NCBI GenBank assembly: GCA_023665865.1
Contig: JAMPDC010000001.1
Span: forward strand, 26,134-90,133
Source of the DNA: Staphylococcus sp.
Lineage (GTDB): Bacteria > Bacteroidota > Bacteroidia > Bacteroidales > Muribaculaceae
Length of the DNA: 64,000 bases
Direction of reading: 5' to 3'
The notes under the pieces were generated by a model, which worked only from the letters and a program-made list of their open reading frames with translations, ran no database searches and was not told the origin of the DNA. The translations under genes and the position numbers were made by a program. Shown here piece after piece: positions 8,647-15,092 of this stretch. Position 1 is the first letter of the stretch. Every line of letters begins with the position of its first letter.

Positions 8647-9000
8647 TCAATATTTTGTGTTATTTCTGCTTTCCATTATCCGATCGAAATTTTCGCGTCC
8701 CCAGTCCATCAGAGCTCGAACATGAGGAAGTAAAGTAGATCCTAAATCTGTGATGGAATATTCGACGCGAGGAGGCACATCCGGGTAAAGCTGACGCTCG
8801 ATTATACCGTCCGTGGTAAGTTGTTTCAACACCTGCGACAGCACTTTTTCTGACACCGACGGGATATTACGGTACAGTTCATTGAAACGCACCGGCTCGC
8901 TCTCGGAAATCTTCATGAGGACGACCAACGCCCATTTGTTTCCGAGCCATTCAAGCATCGGAGCAGCCTTGCAATATCCATAGTCCAATTTTTTTGCCAT
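8647..9000 (-). CDS. HxlR-family winged-helix transcriptional regulator
   Basis: 117 residues. The family pattern is clear: [20 protein letters not shown], then [21 protein letters not shown] (recognition helix), [21 protein letters not shown] (wing) and a C-terminal dimerisation helix ending in [11 protein letters not shown]. HxlR proteins sense aldehydes, quinones or oxidants and usually control an adjacent divergent oxidoreductase gene, as seen here with the flavodoxin-fold protein at 9185. The intergenic region carries a 9-base direct repeat that is a good operator candidate. One Cys (residue 10) lies near the N-terminus. Confidence 0.95.
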   Translation of the reverse strand: MAKKLDYGYCKAAPMLEWLGNKWALVVLMKISESEPVRFNELYRNIPSVSEKVLSQVLKQLTTDGIIERQLYPDVPPRVEYSITDLGSTLLPHVRALMDWGRENFDRIMESRNNTKY

Positions 9001-9044
9001 ATCGTGTCTGCTGAAAAAAAATTAAAAATGAGTAAGACAAACTT

Positions 9045-9072
9045 TTCGGTAAGGGTCAAACCATTCGGTAAG
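9045..9072. promoter_or_regulatory. Candidate HxlR operator: direct repeat TTCGGTAAG
   Basis: The 9-mer TTCGGTAAG occurs at 9045-9053 and 9064-9072, with a start-to-start distance of 19 bases (nearly two helical turns), between the divergent HxlR and oxidoreductase genes. The right copy ends three bases before the putative -33 element of the rightward promoter. Binding is inferred from position and repetition only. Confidence 0.5.
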
Positions 9073-9075
9073 TTA

Positions 9076-9106
9076 TTGTTTCCACTCTTTTTATCGTCTA
9101 ATTTTG
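9076..9106 (+). promoter_or_regulatory. Bacteroidota-type promoter of the flavodoxin-fold oxidoreductase gene
   Basis: TTG at 9076-9078, 20-base spacer, and TAATTTTG at 9099-9106 match the -33 / TAnnTTTG -7 consensus of Bacteroidota. Predicted transcript start is near 9113, giving a leader of about 70 bases to the ATG at 9185. Confidence 0.7.
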
Positions 9107-9184
9107 CATCACAAAATTAATAAAAAATGTCAACACTCATATATGGGATCAGACGAAAGACACAATTAATCACTAATTTTTACA

Positions 9185-9841
9185 ATGGAAATAATAATTA
9201 TAAATAGCAGTCCACGAAAAAATGGCAATACGGCCCAGATGTGTATGGCCTTCCAAAAAGGAGTGATAACTACCGCCCCAAATAGTAAAATAACCGCAGT
9301 CTTCTTAAATGATCTTGAATTCAAAGGTTGTCAGAGCTGCTTTGCATGCAAACTCAAGTGTAGTGATCGGTATGGCAAATGTTCACTCAAAGATGACCTC
9401 ACACCGATACTTGATATGGTAAACACGGCAGATTGTATCGTATTGGCATCTCCGATCTATCTGATGGATGTGAATAGTTGTGCAAAAGCATTTCTTGAAA
9501 GGCTCTGTTTCTCTCTTGGTTCATACGAGACCGGGTATCGTTCTCTTGCAAAAAAGAAAGCTGCTGTTGTGACAATCTTCACTATGAATACCCAGGAGAA
9601 ATATGCTCCGTCAAGGGCCATGGATAATGTGGATATGTTCTTAGGCCATATATTTTCATCGCCACAGCGACTTTGCGCATACAATACATATCAATTCTCA
9701 GATTATTCAAAATATAGAGTAGAAGTATTTGACGAAGCTGAGAAATCAAAATATAGAGAAGCCGTGTTCACAGAAGATTTGCAAAAAGCCCATGTGTTGG
9801 GATCTGAAATTGCAAGCTTTCTACTTGAAAGCAAACACTAA
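9185..9841 (+). CDS. Flavodoxin-fold NAD(P)H-dependent oxidoreductase
   Basis: 218 residues. Starts with IIIINSSPRKNGNTAQM, the FMN phosphate-binding loop of the NADPH-dependent FMN reductase / iron-sulfur flavoprotein group, followed by a Cys-rich stretch CQSCFACKLKCSDRYGKCSLKDD and the strand DCIVLASPIYLMDVNS. The CxxCxxCxxxC spacing resembles iron-sulfur flavoproteins that bind a 4Fe-4S cluster. Likely reduces quinones or other electrophiles under HxlR control. The stop overlaps the convergent DUF4405 gene by four bases. Confidence 0.9.
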   Translation: MEIIIINSSPRKNGNTAQMCMAFQKGVITTAPNSKITAVFLNDLEFKGCQSCFACKLKCSDRYGKCSLKDDLTPILDMVNTADCIVLASPIYLMDVNSCAKAFLERLCFSLGSYETGYRSLAKKKAAVVTIFTMNTQEKYAPSRAMDNVDMFLGHIFSSPQRLCAYNTYQFSDYSKYRVEVFDEAEKSKYREAVFTEDLQKAHVLGSEIASFLLESKH

Positions 9842-10251
9842 AATATATTATAGAACCTACGGTAATTCCTGACATGGATTATTATCGCTATGATAAATAG
9901 AAAACCTATTTTCCCATGGATTCCACCTGCGGTTGTATGATGATAATGACCAATCCAATGAGAGATCGCAATAATTCCGCTAAATAACGTAAGGACAAAG
10001 AGAAGTCCGAGAAATGGATTCTTATGTCTTTGTCGACCGGAACTGGGCTGTCGCTTTTTCAGAGATGACTTATGAAGAGCTATATGCCAGAATATGCCAA
10101 TAAATAAAATCGCACCTATGACTATGTGTAGCCATACCCATACACTTTGTCCACCGGGATTTATCTCCAGTTGTAGACCGGAGGCAAATATCACTCCGGC
10201 AAATAAAAGCAGGGACCAATCACAGATCTTCAACTTCATTGCTTTTTTCAT
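9838..10251 (-). CDS. DUF4405-type cytochrome-b-like membrane protein
   Basis: 137 residues from the ATG at 10251, which lies about 20 bases after the predicted transcript start; a longer open frame to 10398 would begin upstream of the promoter and is rejected. Four hydrophobic segments with paired His residues (WLHIVIGAILF, FWHIALH, then HWIGHYHHTTAGGIHG and IIHVRNY) suggest bis-heme b binding, as in DUF4405/ferric-reductase-like proteins. Function unknown; a membrane redox role would fit the neighbouring flavoproteins. Convergent with the upstream oxidoreductase gene. Confidence 0.8.
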   Translation of the reverse strand: MKKAMKLKICDWSLLLFAGVIFASGLQLEINPGGQSVWVWLHIVIGAILFIGIFWHIALHKSSLKKRQPSSGRQRHKNPFLGLLFVLTLFSGIIAISHWIGHYHHTTAGGIHGKIGFLFIIAIIIHVRNYRRFYNIF

Positions 10252-10277
10252 CTTGCAGTCGTTTTTATTTTTGACTA

Positions 10278-10308
10278 CAAAATTAGCGGATCGCGGCAGT
10301 AGCGTCAA
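10278..10308 (-). promoter_or_regulatory. Promoter of the DUF4405 membrane-protein gene
   Basis: On the minus strand, TTG (10308-10306), a 20-base spacer and TAATTTTG (10285-10278) match the Bacteroidota consensus. This fixes the start of the downstream gene at 10251. Confidence 0.7.
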
Positions 10309-10543
10309 TGGATGAATTACGCTTCTTGTTGGACTATTCAGGGTTTTACTGGAATAATCCGAAAATATGTTGAACACGGAATCGGTAGTGAAGTTCACCG
10401 AGTTTGTGCAAGCAACCTACAGGAGTTCGGGCGCGAGAAAGATGTTCTTAAATTTCAAGTGTGTAGTTGCCTTGGCGATTTAGGACGGAATGTCGCACAC
10501 CAATCCCAGCAAAGGAACCGTAATCAAACATGATCGGCACCAT
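10309..10543. other. Gene-poor stretch with no recognised gene
   Basis: About 235 bases between the promoter of the DUF4405 gene and a decayed lipoprotein frame. All frames are short; a 27-codon frame on the minus strand near 10530-10450 has no recognisable family. I see no tRNA-like fold or strong terminator. It may be a remnant of a lost gene or a repeat found elsewhere in the genome. Confidence 0.4.
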
Positions 10544-10699
10544 TTAGTGAAAGGACAAGGGAGCGAATAGTAAATACACTTCAACACCTCTACCATTAAT
10601 TTTGTAGGTTGCTTCTGGTTCATCCTTATCATCCCCATAGCTAGTAAAGGCTATAGCTGTAAAAATAAGTAGAATGGAATGTAGGATATACCTACTCAT
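10544..10699 (-). pseudogene. Short decayed lipoprotein-like gene (lipobox Cys changed to Tyr)
   Basis: 51 codons from ATG 10699 to TAA at 10546-10544. A typical signal peptide (YILHSILLIFTAIAFTS) is followed by YGDDKDEPEATYKING. Bacteroidales lipoproteins of this type read TSC-x-DDKDEP, so the residue that should be the lipidated Cys is Tyr (TAT instead of TGT). The frame ends after VYLLFAPLSFH, far short of a normal domain. Best explained as a truncated, point-mutated remnant, possibly related to the neighbouring lipoprotein gene at 10754. A real short secreted peptide cannot be excluded. Confidence 0.5.
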
Positions 10700-10753
10700 T
10701 GTAGATTAATGCAGGGGATAATACTTTATGTAAGAACTATCCCCTGCAATTTA

Positions 10754-11202
10754 TCATTTTGTATAGCGTTCCCAAGTCCACAGCTCATAGTAGCCGAAAG
10801 CATCTTTATCATAGCCTTCGCCACTACCAGCTTCTTTGTCGTATCTACGCCATACAATTTTGTTTTTAGATACTGATTCTACTCTCATTTCCTCAATTTG
10901 GGTTTCGCCATAGAAATTGATATTGACATTAACCCAACCGTCTTTATAAGACCATGTAAATGAGTATCCTTCATGGTTGTTTTGAAAATCAGTAGGATTA
11001 TCATATCCTACTCCAGTTCCATTGGCATTTACAGTGAGAATGTCGTTATCTCCATCCTGTGCCCAATCCCCTACGATAATAGAGGTAAGTTCATCTCCTG
11101 CTGGTTCATCGTCATCATCGCTACAGCTTGCAAAAGCCAACCCACAATGACACACAGAGCTACAGCCACCAGCGACTGTAGGTGTTTCAGTTTGTTATTC
11201 AT
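10754..11202 (-). pseudogene. Lipoprotein gene with -1 frameshift in the signal peptide
   Basis: From ATG 11202 the minus strand reads MNNKLKHLQSLVAVALCVIVG, a good signal peptide start, but the lipobox and mature domain (LAFASCSDDDDEPAGDEL..., ending WELWTWERYTK-like at 10757) are in another frame. One missing base within the GGGTT run near 11139-11143 separates them; adding one base restores a perfect LAFASC lipobox and a 149-residue lipoprotein. The mature part (GDWAQDGDNDILTVNANGTG, then WSYKDGWVNVNI) resembles lipocalin-like small Bacteroidales lipoproteins. A GTG at 11155 opens the second frame but lacks a usable signal. Recent mutation, phase variation or a sequence error are all possible. 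Confidence 0.7.
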
Positions 11203-11337
11203 TATAAAACTGTTTTTGTTCGCTCCACAATCCCAATGAAACGATTCACGATAGGATACAGAAAAGGTGTGGGATTGTACTCGTCATACCTTTTCGGTAG
11301 GCTTCTCGCATTGCCTTTGTTAGAGATATGACAAACA

Positions 11338-11372
11338 CCCACACCGATCTGCTATATAGTACCCGATGTGGG
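11338..11372 (-). promoter_or_regulatory. Leader hairpin upstream of the frameshifted lipoprotein gene
   Basis: Plus-strand CCCACACCGA (11338-11347) pairs with CCGATGTGGG-type sequence at 11363-11372 on the transcript, a 10-bp stem with two G-U pairs and a 15-base loop. It lies in the roughly 300-base leader between the promoter at 11514-11543 and the ATG at 11202. Confidence 0.4.
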
Positions 11373-11513
11373 TAGATATAAAGCATCCGATGCAGGTGCT
11401 ATTTGCCATTACCTTTCTAACAATCAGTAGATTTTGCGAGAATTTACCGAAAAAAGATAATTCAAATAACACCTTTTCATTCTGACAGCCAACTCTTCGG
11501 CTGAATTTGTGTG

Positions 11514-11543
11514 CAAAATTAGCATTTTTTTTTGAGATAGCAA
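11514..11543 (-). promoter_or_regulatory. Bacteroidota-type promoter, probably for the lipoprotein gene
   Basis: Minus-strand TTG (11543-11541), 19-base spacer containing an A9 run, and TAATTTTG (11521-11514). The next start codon leftward is 11202, so the leader would be about 300 bases. Confidence 0.6.
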
Positions 11544-11781
11544 CTGCCAGTATCGATAAATAGATGGACTGATATGAAATTCTTATCATTCAGGACAGCG
11601 CAGTAGGGATTTCAAAGGAAGGACTATTTGGCTCCTTCGGGATATTTTCAATGTTGACTTGTCAATGCGGCTCGAAAATTCCCTAATTAGCTAAATAATT
11701 TCCAACCAATGTAATTACCGTGCCACAACTGCACGGATGAGGCTGTCTCTATTACATCGTTTTCAACCGACTAAAAACGAC

Positions 11782-11817
11782 AAACGGCTACGGTGATAAT
11801 GCTCATCGTAGCCGTTT
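11782..11817 (-). terminator. Strong hairpin terminator downstream of the AraC gene
   Basis: AAACGGCTACGGTGA and TCATCGTAGCCGTTT pair around a short loop, with one mismatch. Read leftward the stem is followed by GTCGTTTTT; read rightward by CTTAT. It lies 113 bases past the AraC stop. Confidence 0.75.
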
Positions 11818-11929
11818 CTTATATCATCGGCAATTACAATTTTGGATGTTGAGACACCTATCGGATAATAGACATATAGCAACTTATCAATAAATCAAAC
11901 CATTGGTTGGATTCGACCATATTGAGGCA

Positions 11930-12778
11930 CTATACCCTGAACTTTGCCGGAGATTTACCGGTTGTCTTTGTGAATATACGGGTTAAATAGGCACTGTCAT
12001 CAAATCCCAATGCTGCTGCAATTTCTTTGACAGTCATATTCGTATGATATAGCATCCGCTTGGCACGGAGTACAATTTCATTACGAATGTAGTTACTCAC
12101 ATTACTACCTGTCACGCTTTTGACAACTTCATTCAGGTATGATGCCGATATATGAAGTTTATCTGCATAGAAGGATGGACTGTGGCTATTGGCCAGATTA
12201 GTCTGCAATAAGGAATTGAGTTGAATGAGTATCTCGCTGTAGCGGCTGTTGTAGCCTGCTTTTTGAGAGCAGACATTTTTGAAATGACCGGCTACAATAC
12301 CGACAAACGCAGACACGAGGCTTCTGACAACATGTATATCAACCGACTCTTTAGACAATATGGAGTATATCAAAGAAAAAATCATTCTGATATTCTCAAA
12401 ATCCTTATCCCCGACTTGAGCGAAAACCCCATTGATCGATGCCTCTTCAAATATCAATTTATATCGGTCATCTACAATCTCGCGTTCCACCATGAGCATC
12501 CAACCCTCGAAACTTTCTCCGCCGGCAAATCGATGGACTTGTCCGGGAGTGATAACCCGGAGCTCCCCCTCACAGAGATTCTGAATATTGAAATCAACCT
12601 CAATACATAGGCGCCCGCTGACGATAATACCAAACATATAGTAATCGTCGCGGTGCGCATAGTCAATCGGTTGCCATGTCAGATCATCCTGCGTGACAAT
12701 CTTGGCATGAATCCCAATGTCAGACAGATTCTTATGGCTATGTAATGGAAGATTTTGCCTCAACGGTCCACCTCCCAC
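11930..12778 (-). CDS. AraC-family transcriptional regulator
   Basis: 282 residues with a GTG start at 12778 (the first start after an in-frame stop; a TTG six codons in is the alternative). N-terminal cupin-like sensing domain (YYMFGIIVSGRLCIEVDF, then ELRVITPGQVHRF) and a C-terminal AraC DNA-binding domain with two HTHs: SPSFYADKLHISASYLNEVVKSVTG and MTVKEIAAALGFDDSAYLTRIF, ending KTTGKSPAKFR. The ligand and targets are unknown. The gene starts 16 bases after prmA stops, so it may be co-transcribed with prmA. Confidence 0.92.
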   Translation of the reverse strand: MGGGPLRQNLPLHSHKNLSDIGIHAKIVTQDDLTWQPIDYAHRDDYYMFGIIVSGRLCIEVDFNIQNLCEGELRVITPGQVHRFAGGESFEGWMLMVEREIVDDRYKLIFEEASINGVFAQVGDKDFENIRMIFSLIYSILSKESVDIHVVRSLVSAFVGIVAGHFKNVCSQKAGYNSRYSEILIQLNSLLQTNLANSHSPSFYADKLHISASYLNEVVKSVTGSNVSNYIRNEIVLRAKRMLYHTNMTVKEIAAALGFDDSAYLTRIFTKTTGKSPAKFRV

Positions 12779-12794
12779 GGATTAATGAACCTGA

Positions 12795-13637
12795 TCATAG
12801 CTTCAGCACAAGACAGGTCCACTTGTCAAGTACATGATGGGCCACATATTCAAGCCCGAGAGGACGGGCCACGTCAAGAATGACTTTCACATCCTCTTCA
12901 TAGAAGCCACTGAAAATCACAGTTGCTCCAGGCGCGAGTGTCTTGACATAGGCGGGAAGATCAGCTGTAATGATATTACGGTTGATATTGGCGACAAATA
13001 TATCTACGTCGCCTATGCCTGCAAGCAGTGAGGCATCGCCAAGCCGCGGATAAACATTCTCGGCAAAATTCAGTCTGACGTTGTCGACGGCATTGGTGAA
13101 TGCAAATTCATCTATCTCTATCGCATCAACTCTTGCTGCGCCACGCATTGACGCAAGGATAGCGAGGATGCCGGTGCCAGTCCCCATATCGACCATCTTT
13201 TTCCCACGGAGATCCATGGCGAGAAGCTGACGGAGTACGAGACTGGTGGTGGCGTGATGCCCCGTGCCGAAGGCCATCTTCGGGTCAATGACAATATCAT
13301 AGGTGCACTCGGGTATATCTTTGTGGAAAGAGCTGTGGATGACACATTGATCATCAATGACGATCGGTTGGAAATAGTTCTTTTCCCATTCACTGTTCCA
13401 ATCCTTACCCTCGACCTTGGTGTCTGCGACTGTAAAATCAGTCGGCATAGGGAAATCGGCAATTATGTCGTCTAACGCCGACTTTGAATAATCATCGGCC
13501 TTCACATAAGCTGTGAGACCATGTTCATCGGGTACAAAACTCTCAAAGCCAACCTGAGCGAGCAGGGCGGCGAGAATATCTGTGCGTGTTTCGTCGGCTG
13601 GCGAAAGATCGAGACGCACTTCTACGTAATCGTTCAC
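12795..13637 (-). CDS. prmA: Ribosomal protein L11 methyltransferase
   Basis: 280 residues, GTG start at 13637 (no ATG is available nearby). PrmA trimethylates L11 on N-terminal and lysine amines using S-adenosylmethionine. The SAM pocket is seen as KMVDMGTGTGILAILASMRGA, preceded by the family motif DPKMAFGTGHHATTSLVLRQL and followed by VDIFVANINRNII (the NPPY-like catalytic region). The N-terminal L11-recognition domain (residues 1-90) is present. Length is normal for the short Bacteroidales form. It lies 33 bases after a small hypothetical gene. Confidence 0.96.
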   Translation of the reverse strand: MNDYVEVRLDLSPADETRTDILAALLAQVGFESFVPDEHGLTAYVKADDYSKSALDDIIADFPMPTDFTVADTKVEGKDWNSEWEKNYFQPIVIDDQCVIHSSFHKDIPECTYDIVIDPKMAFGTGHHATTSLVLRQLLAMDLRGKKMVDMGTGTGILAILASMRGAARVDAIEIDEFAFTNAVDNVRLNFAENVYPRLGDASLLAGIGDVDIFVANINRNIITADLPAYVKTLAPGATVIFSGFYEEDVKVILDVARPLGLEYVAHHVLDKWTCLVLKL

Positions 13638-13670
13638 TATAGCACTGGTTTATATAATATGTGAGACATT

Positions 13671-13949
13671 CTATTTTCTCCTGAACAGGCGCATGGCTTT
13701 GAGAGCCTTACTGCCTATGCGGAAAGTGACAAGAGCGATATCGAGATAGCTCAATGTGCCGAGGACTTTTCCGAGAATACCAGATTTGGAAACCGGACCG
13801 GCATTCTTGAGGTTGGCCAGATTGCGCTGCATGCGGTCGCGGTTGATCTCAAGGCGCGCGGCCGTGTAGGCTCGCATATAGCGGATCTGATCAAGAGTAT
13901 ATCCAGTCCATTCGGGCTTTTCGTGAGGGAGTTGTTTGGTTGCGCTCAT
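13671..13949 (-). CDS. Small conserved-type hypothetical protein of the YtxH/holin cluster
   Basis: 92 residues. The N-terminal half is soluble and helical (WTGYTLDQIRYMRAYTAARLEI, then RDRMQRNLANL); the C-terminal half has a mildly hydrophobic amphipathic segment (GILGKVLGTLSYLDIALVTF) and a very basic tail KALKAMRLFRRK. No known domain recognised. It follows the holin-like gene by 47 bases, and the set YtxH-YtxH-holin-like-small protein suggests a shared envelope-stress or membrane-curvature role. Confidence 0.75.
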   Translation of the reverse strand: MSATKQLPHEKPEWTGYTLDQIRYMRAYTAARLEINRDRMQRNLANLKNAGPVSKSGILGKVLGTLSYLDIALVTFRIGSKALKAMRLFRRK

Positions 13950-13996
13950 TTGAAAAGTTGATTTTTAGCAGTTTATATGAACAGGTTATATCTATC

Positions 13997-14341
13997 TCAG
14001 GGATTAAAGAAGAGGCGTGACACAAATTTCGCTATCGGATTTATGATCAATGTCTTGCGGAAAGCAAAAGCGACAACGAGTAAAACAAGATAGAAACCAC
14101 ACATGATGAAGTATGCCCATATCATTCCGACCCCGGTGGCAATGCAACGGGTGATCGCCATCGATAGGAAAAACATCAGCAAGGAAATCAACACAAAAGC
14201 GAGAAGTGCGAAAGCAAGTGTCGTCAGAAGCAATGTGAGCTTTTCGGCGGCAGTGAATTTCGCATAATCGACATTGAGCTTCAGAGTAGACTTAAGCTCA
14301 TCCCAAAGGGAATGTATCTGGTTTTGTTTGTTGTCAGACAT
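13997..14341 (-). CDS. Phage-holin-superfamily (Phage_holin_3_6-like) membrane protein
   Basis: 114 residues: an N-terminal amphipathic helix (HSLWDELKSTLKLNVDYAKF), then two strong membrane segments (LTLLLTTLAFALLAFVLISLL region at about 33-60, and GMIWAYFIMCGFYLVLLVV at about 75-98) and a basic tail. This is the pattern of the chromosomal holin-like family that accompanies YtxH genes; despite the name there is no phage context here. Function unknown, probably membrane integrity. Confidence 0.85.
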   Translation of the reverse strand: MSDNKQNQIHSLWDELKSTLKLNVDYAKFTAAEKLTLLLTTLAFALLAFVLISLLMFFLSMAITRCIATGVGMIWAYFIMCGFYLVLLVVAFAFRKTLIINPIAKFVSRLFFNP

Positions 14342-14386
14342 AAGAGGAAATAAAAAGGATATAATGTGTGAATTTCAGGCCCGACT

Positions 14387-14434
14387 GAAGGCCCGTGGCG
14401 GACATTGCGGTTTCAACTCCAGTCACGGGCCTTC
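14387..14434. terminator. GC-rich hairpin between YtxH and holin-like genes
   Basis: GAAGGCCCGTG (14387-14397) and CACGGGCCTTC (14424-14434) form a perfect 11-bp stem around a 26-base loop. No U-run follows on the leftward transcript, so it may act as an RNA processing or attenuation element rather than a full terminator. Confidence 0.5.
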
Positions 14435-14471
14435 ATCATATCATCATATATTACGGGTCGGTATGCCTCTT

Positions 14472-14669
14472 TTAATCGTCAATCTCGGTAGTGAGCTGCT
14501 CGACGAGAGCATCAATCTCGTTGTCAGAGCAGATGATTCCCTTCTTGCGAAGCAAATCAGCGATACGGGCACGCACATCCTCACCCTTTTCAGGGGCAAA
14601 AAGCAAGGCTGCGCCGGCTCCGACAATGGCACCACCGATAAAGGCATAAAGCAATGATAGATTTGACAT
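14472..14669 (-). CDS. YtxH-domain protein, copy 1
   Basis: 65 residues. One membrane segment with the family glycine pattern (LLYAFIGGAIVGAGAALLFAPEKGEDVRARI), followed by a charged helix that ends EIDALVEQLTTEIDD. YtxH proteins are small general-stress membrane proteins of unknown mechanism. It aligns end to end with the copy at 14758-14955, so the two are tandem paralogues. Confidence 0.88.
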   Translation of the reverse strand: MSNLSLLYAFIGGAIVGAGAALLFAPEKGEDVRARIADLLRKKGIICSDNEIDALVEQLTTEIDD

Positions 14670-14718
14670 AGTTGTAATAGTTGTTAATTTAGGTGTCAGA
14701 GATGTTTTTATTAATGAA

Positions 14719-14759
14719 GCGTCAGCAACCGGGAGTCCCGGTCATGCCGGACGTTTTTT
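14719..14759. terminator. Nested hairpin between the two YtxH genes
   Basis: ACCGGGAGTCCCGGT (14728-14742) is a near-perfect short hairpin nested in CGTC/GACG arms (14720-14723, 14750-14753), with T6 at 14754-14759 on the plus strand. The T-run favours rightward termination, although all nearby genes run leftward; for them it is a stem with an A-run ahead. Confidence 0.4.
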
Positions 14760-14955
14760 ACTTTTGGATTTCCTCGGCAATCTCGTCGGCGAGTTCCTCA
14801 AGCTTGCTCTTCTGGAGCTTGATACCTTTGCTTTCAAGATATTTCACGATATTCTTACGGGTGTTTTCGCCCTTTTCAGGAGCAAGGAGAAGACCAACTG
14901 TGGCGCCTGCGACAGCACCGCCGATAACTGCGAGCACAATGTTTAATGCTTTCAT
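14758..14955 (-). CDS. YtxH-domain protein, copy 2
   Basis: 65 residues: membrane segment ALNIVLAVIGGAVAGATVGLLL, then APEKGENTRKNIVKYLESKG and an acidic amphipathic tail (KLEELADEIAEEIQK). Same layout as copy 1, with the identical APEKGE motif after the membrane. It is the first gene of the leftward cluster that continues through the holin-like gene, perhaps to prmA. Confidence 0.88.
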   Translation of the reverse strand: MKALNIVLAVIGGAVAGATVGLLLAPEKGENTRKNIVKYLESKGIKLQKSKLEELADEIAEEIQK

Positions 14956-15092
14956 CTTTTATAATTTTTAGAGGGTTGAATAATTTCTACAAAAGGTAAA
15001 CAATTCGTGGTTGAAAAAGTTCACGGCTTTCCTCCGCTAAGATACAATCTTTTGTCGGGCTTTCCAAAATTATTTTACGTTTACCGTAATAT

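Larger units (their letters stand above)
11203..11929. other. 727-base stretch without an intact gene
   Basis: It holds, right to left: a terminator hairpin for the AraC gene (11782-11817), a small GC hairpin (CCGTGC/GCACGG, 11728-11746), a minus-strand promoter (11514-11543) and a hairpin in the resulting leader (11338-11372). A minus-strand frame near 11590-11660 ends in ENIPKEPNSPSFEIPTALS and could be the tail of a lost gene. An open frame at 11320-11589 (minus) overlaps the promoter and shows no coding features. Confidence 0.5.

Noticed and set aside
7273-10251. Possible conjugative or phage element carrying the redox genes
   Set aside because: No integrase, mobilisation or phage structural gene and no terminal repeats are seen; the genes look like an ordinary stress group.
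10312-10533. 73-codon open frame on the plus strand
   Set aside because: No family resemblance; it begins inside the minus-strand promoter region of the DUF4405 gene. Left as non-coding or remnant.
11320-11589. 89-codon open frame on the minus strand
   Set aside because: It spans the predicted promoter at 11514-11543 and shows no domain or plausible signal; the area is better read as a leader.
13997-14955. Prophage lysis module (holin-like gene)
   Set aside because: The holin-like gene is accompanied by YtxH genes and prmA, with no lysin or phage genes; this is the usual chromosomal arrangement.
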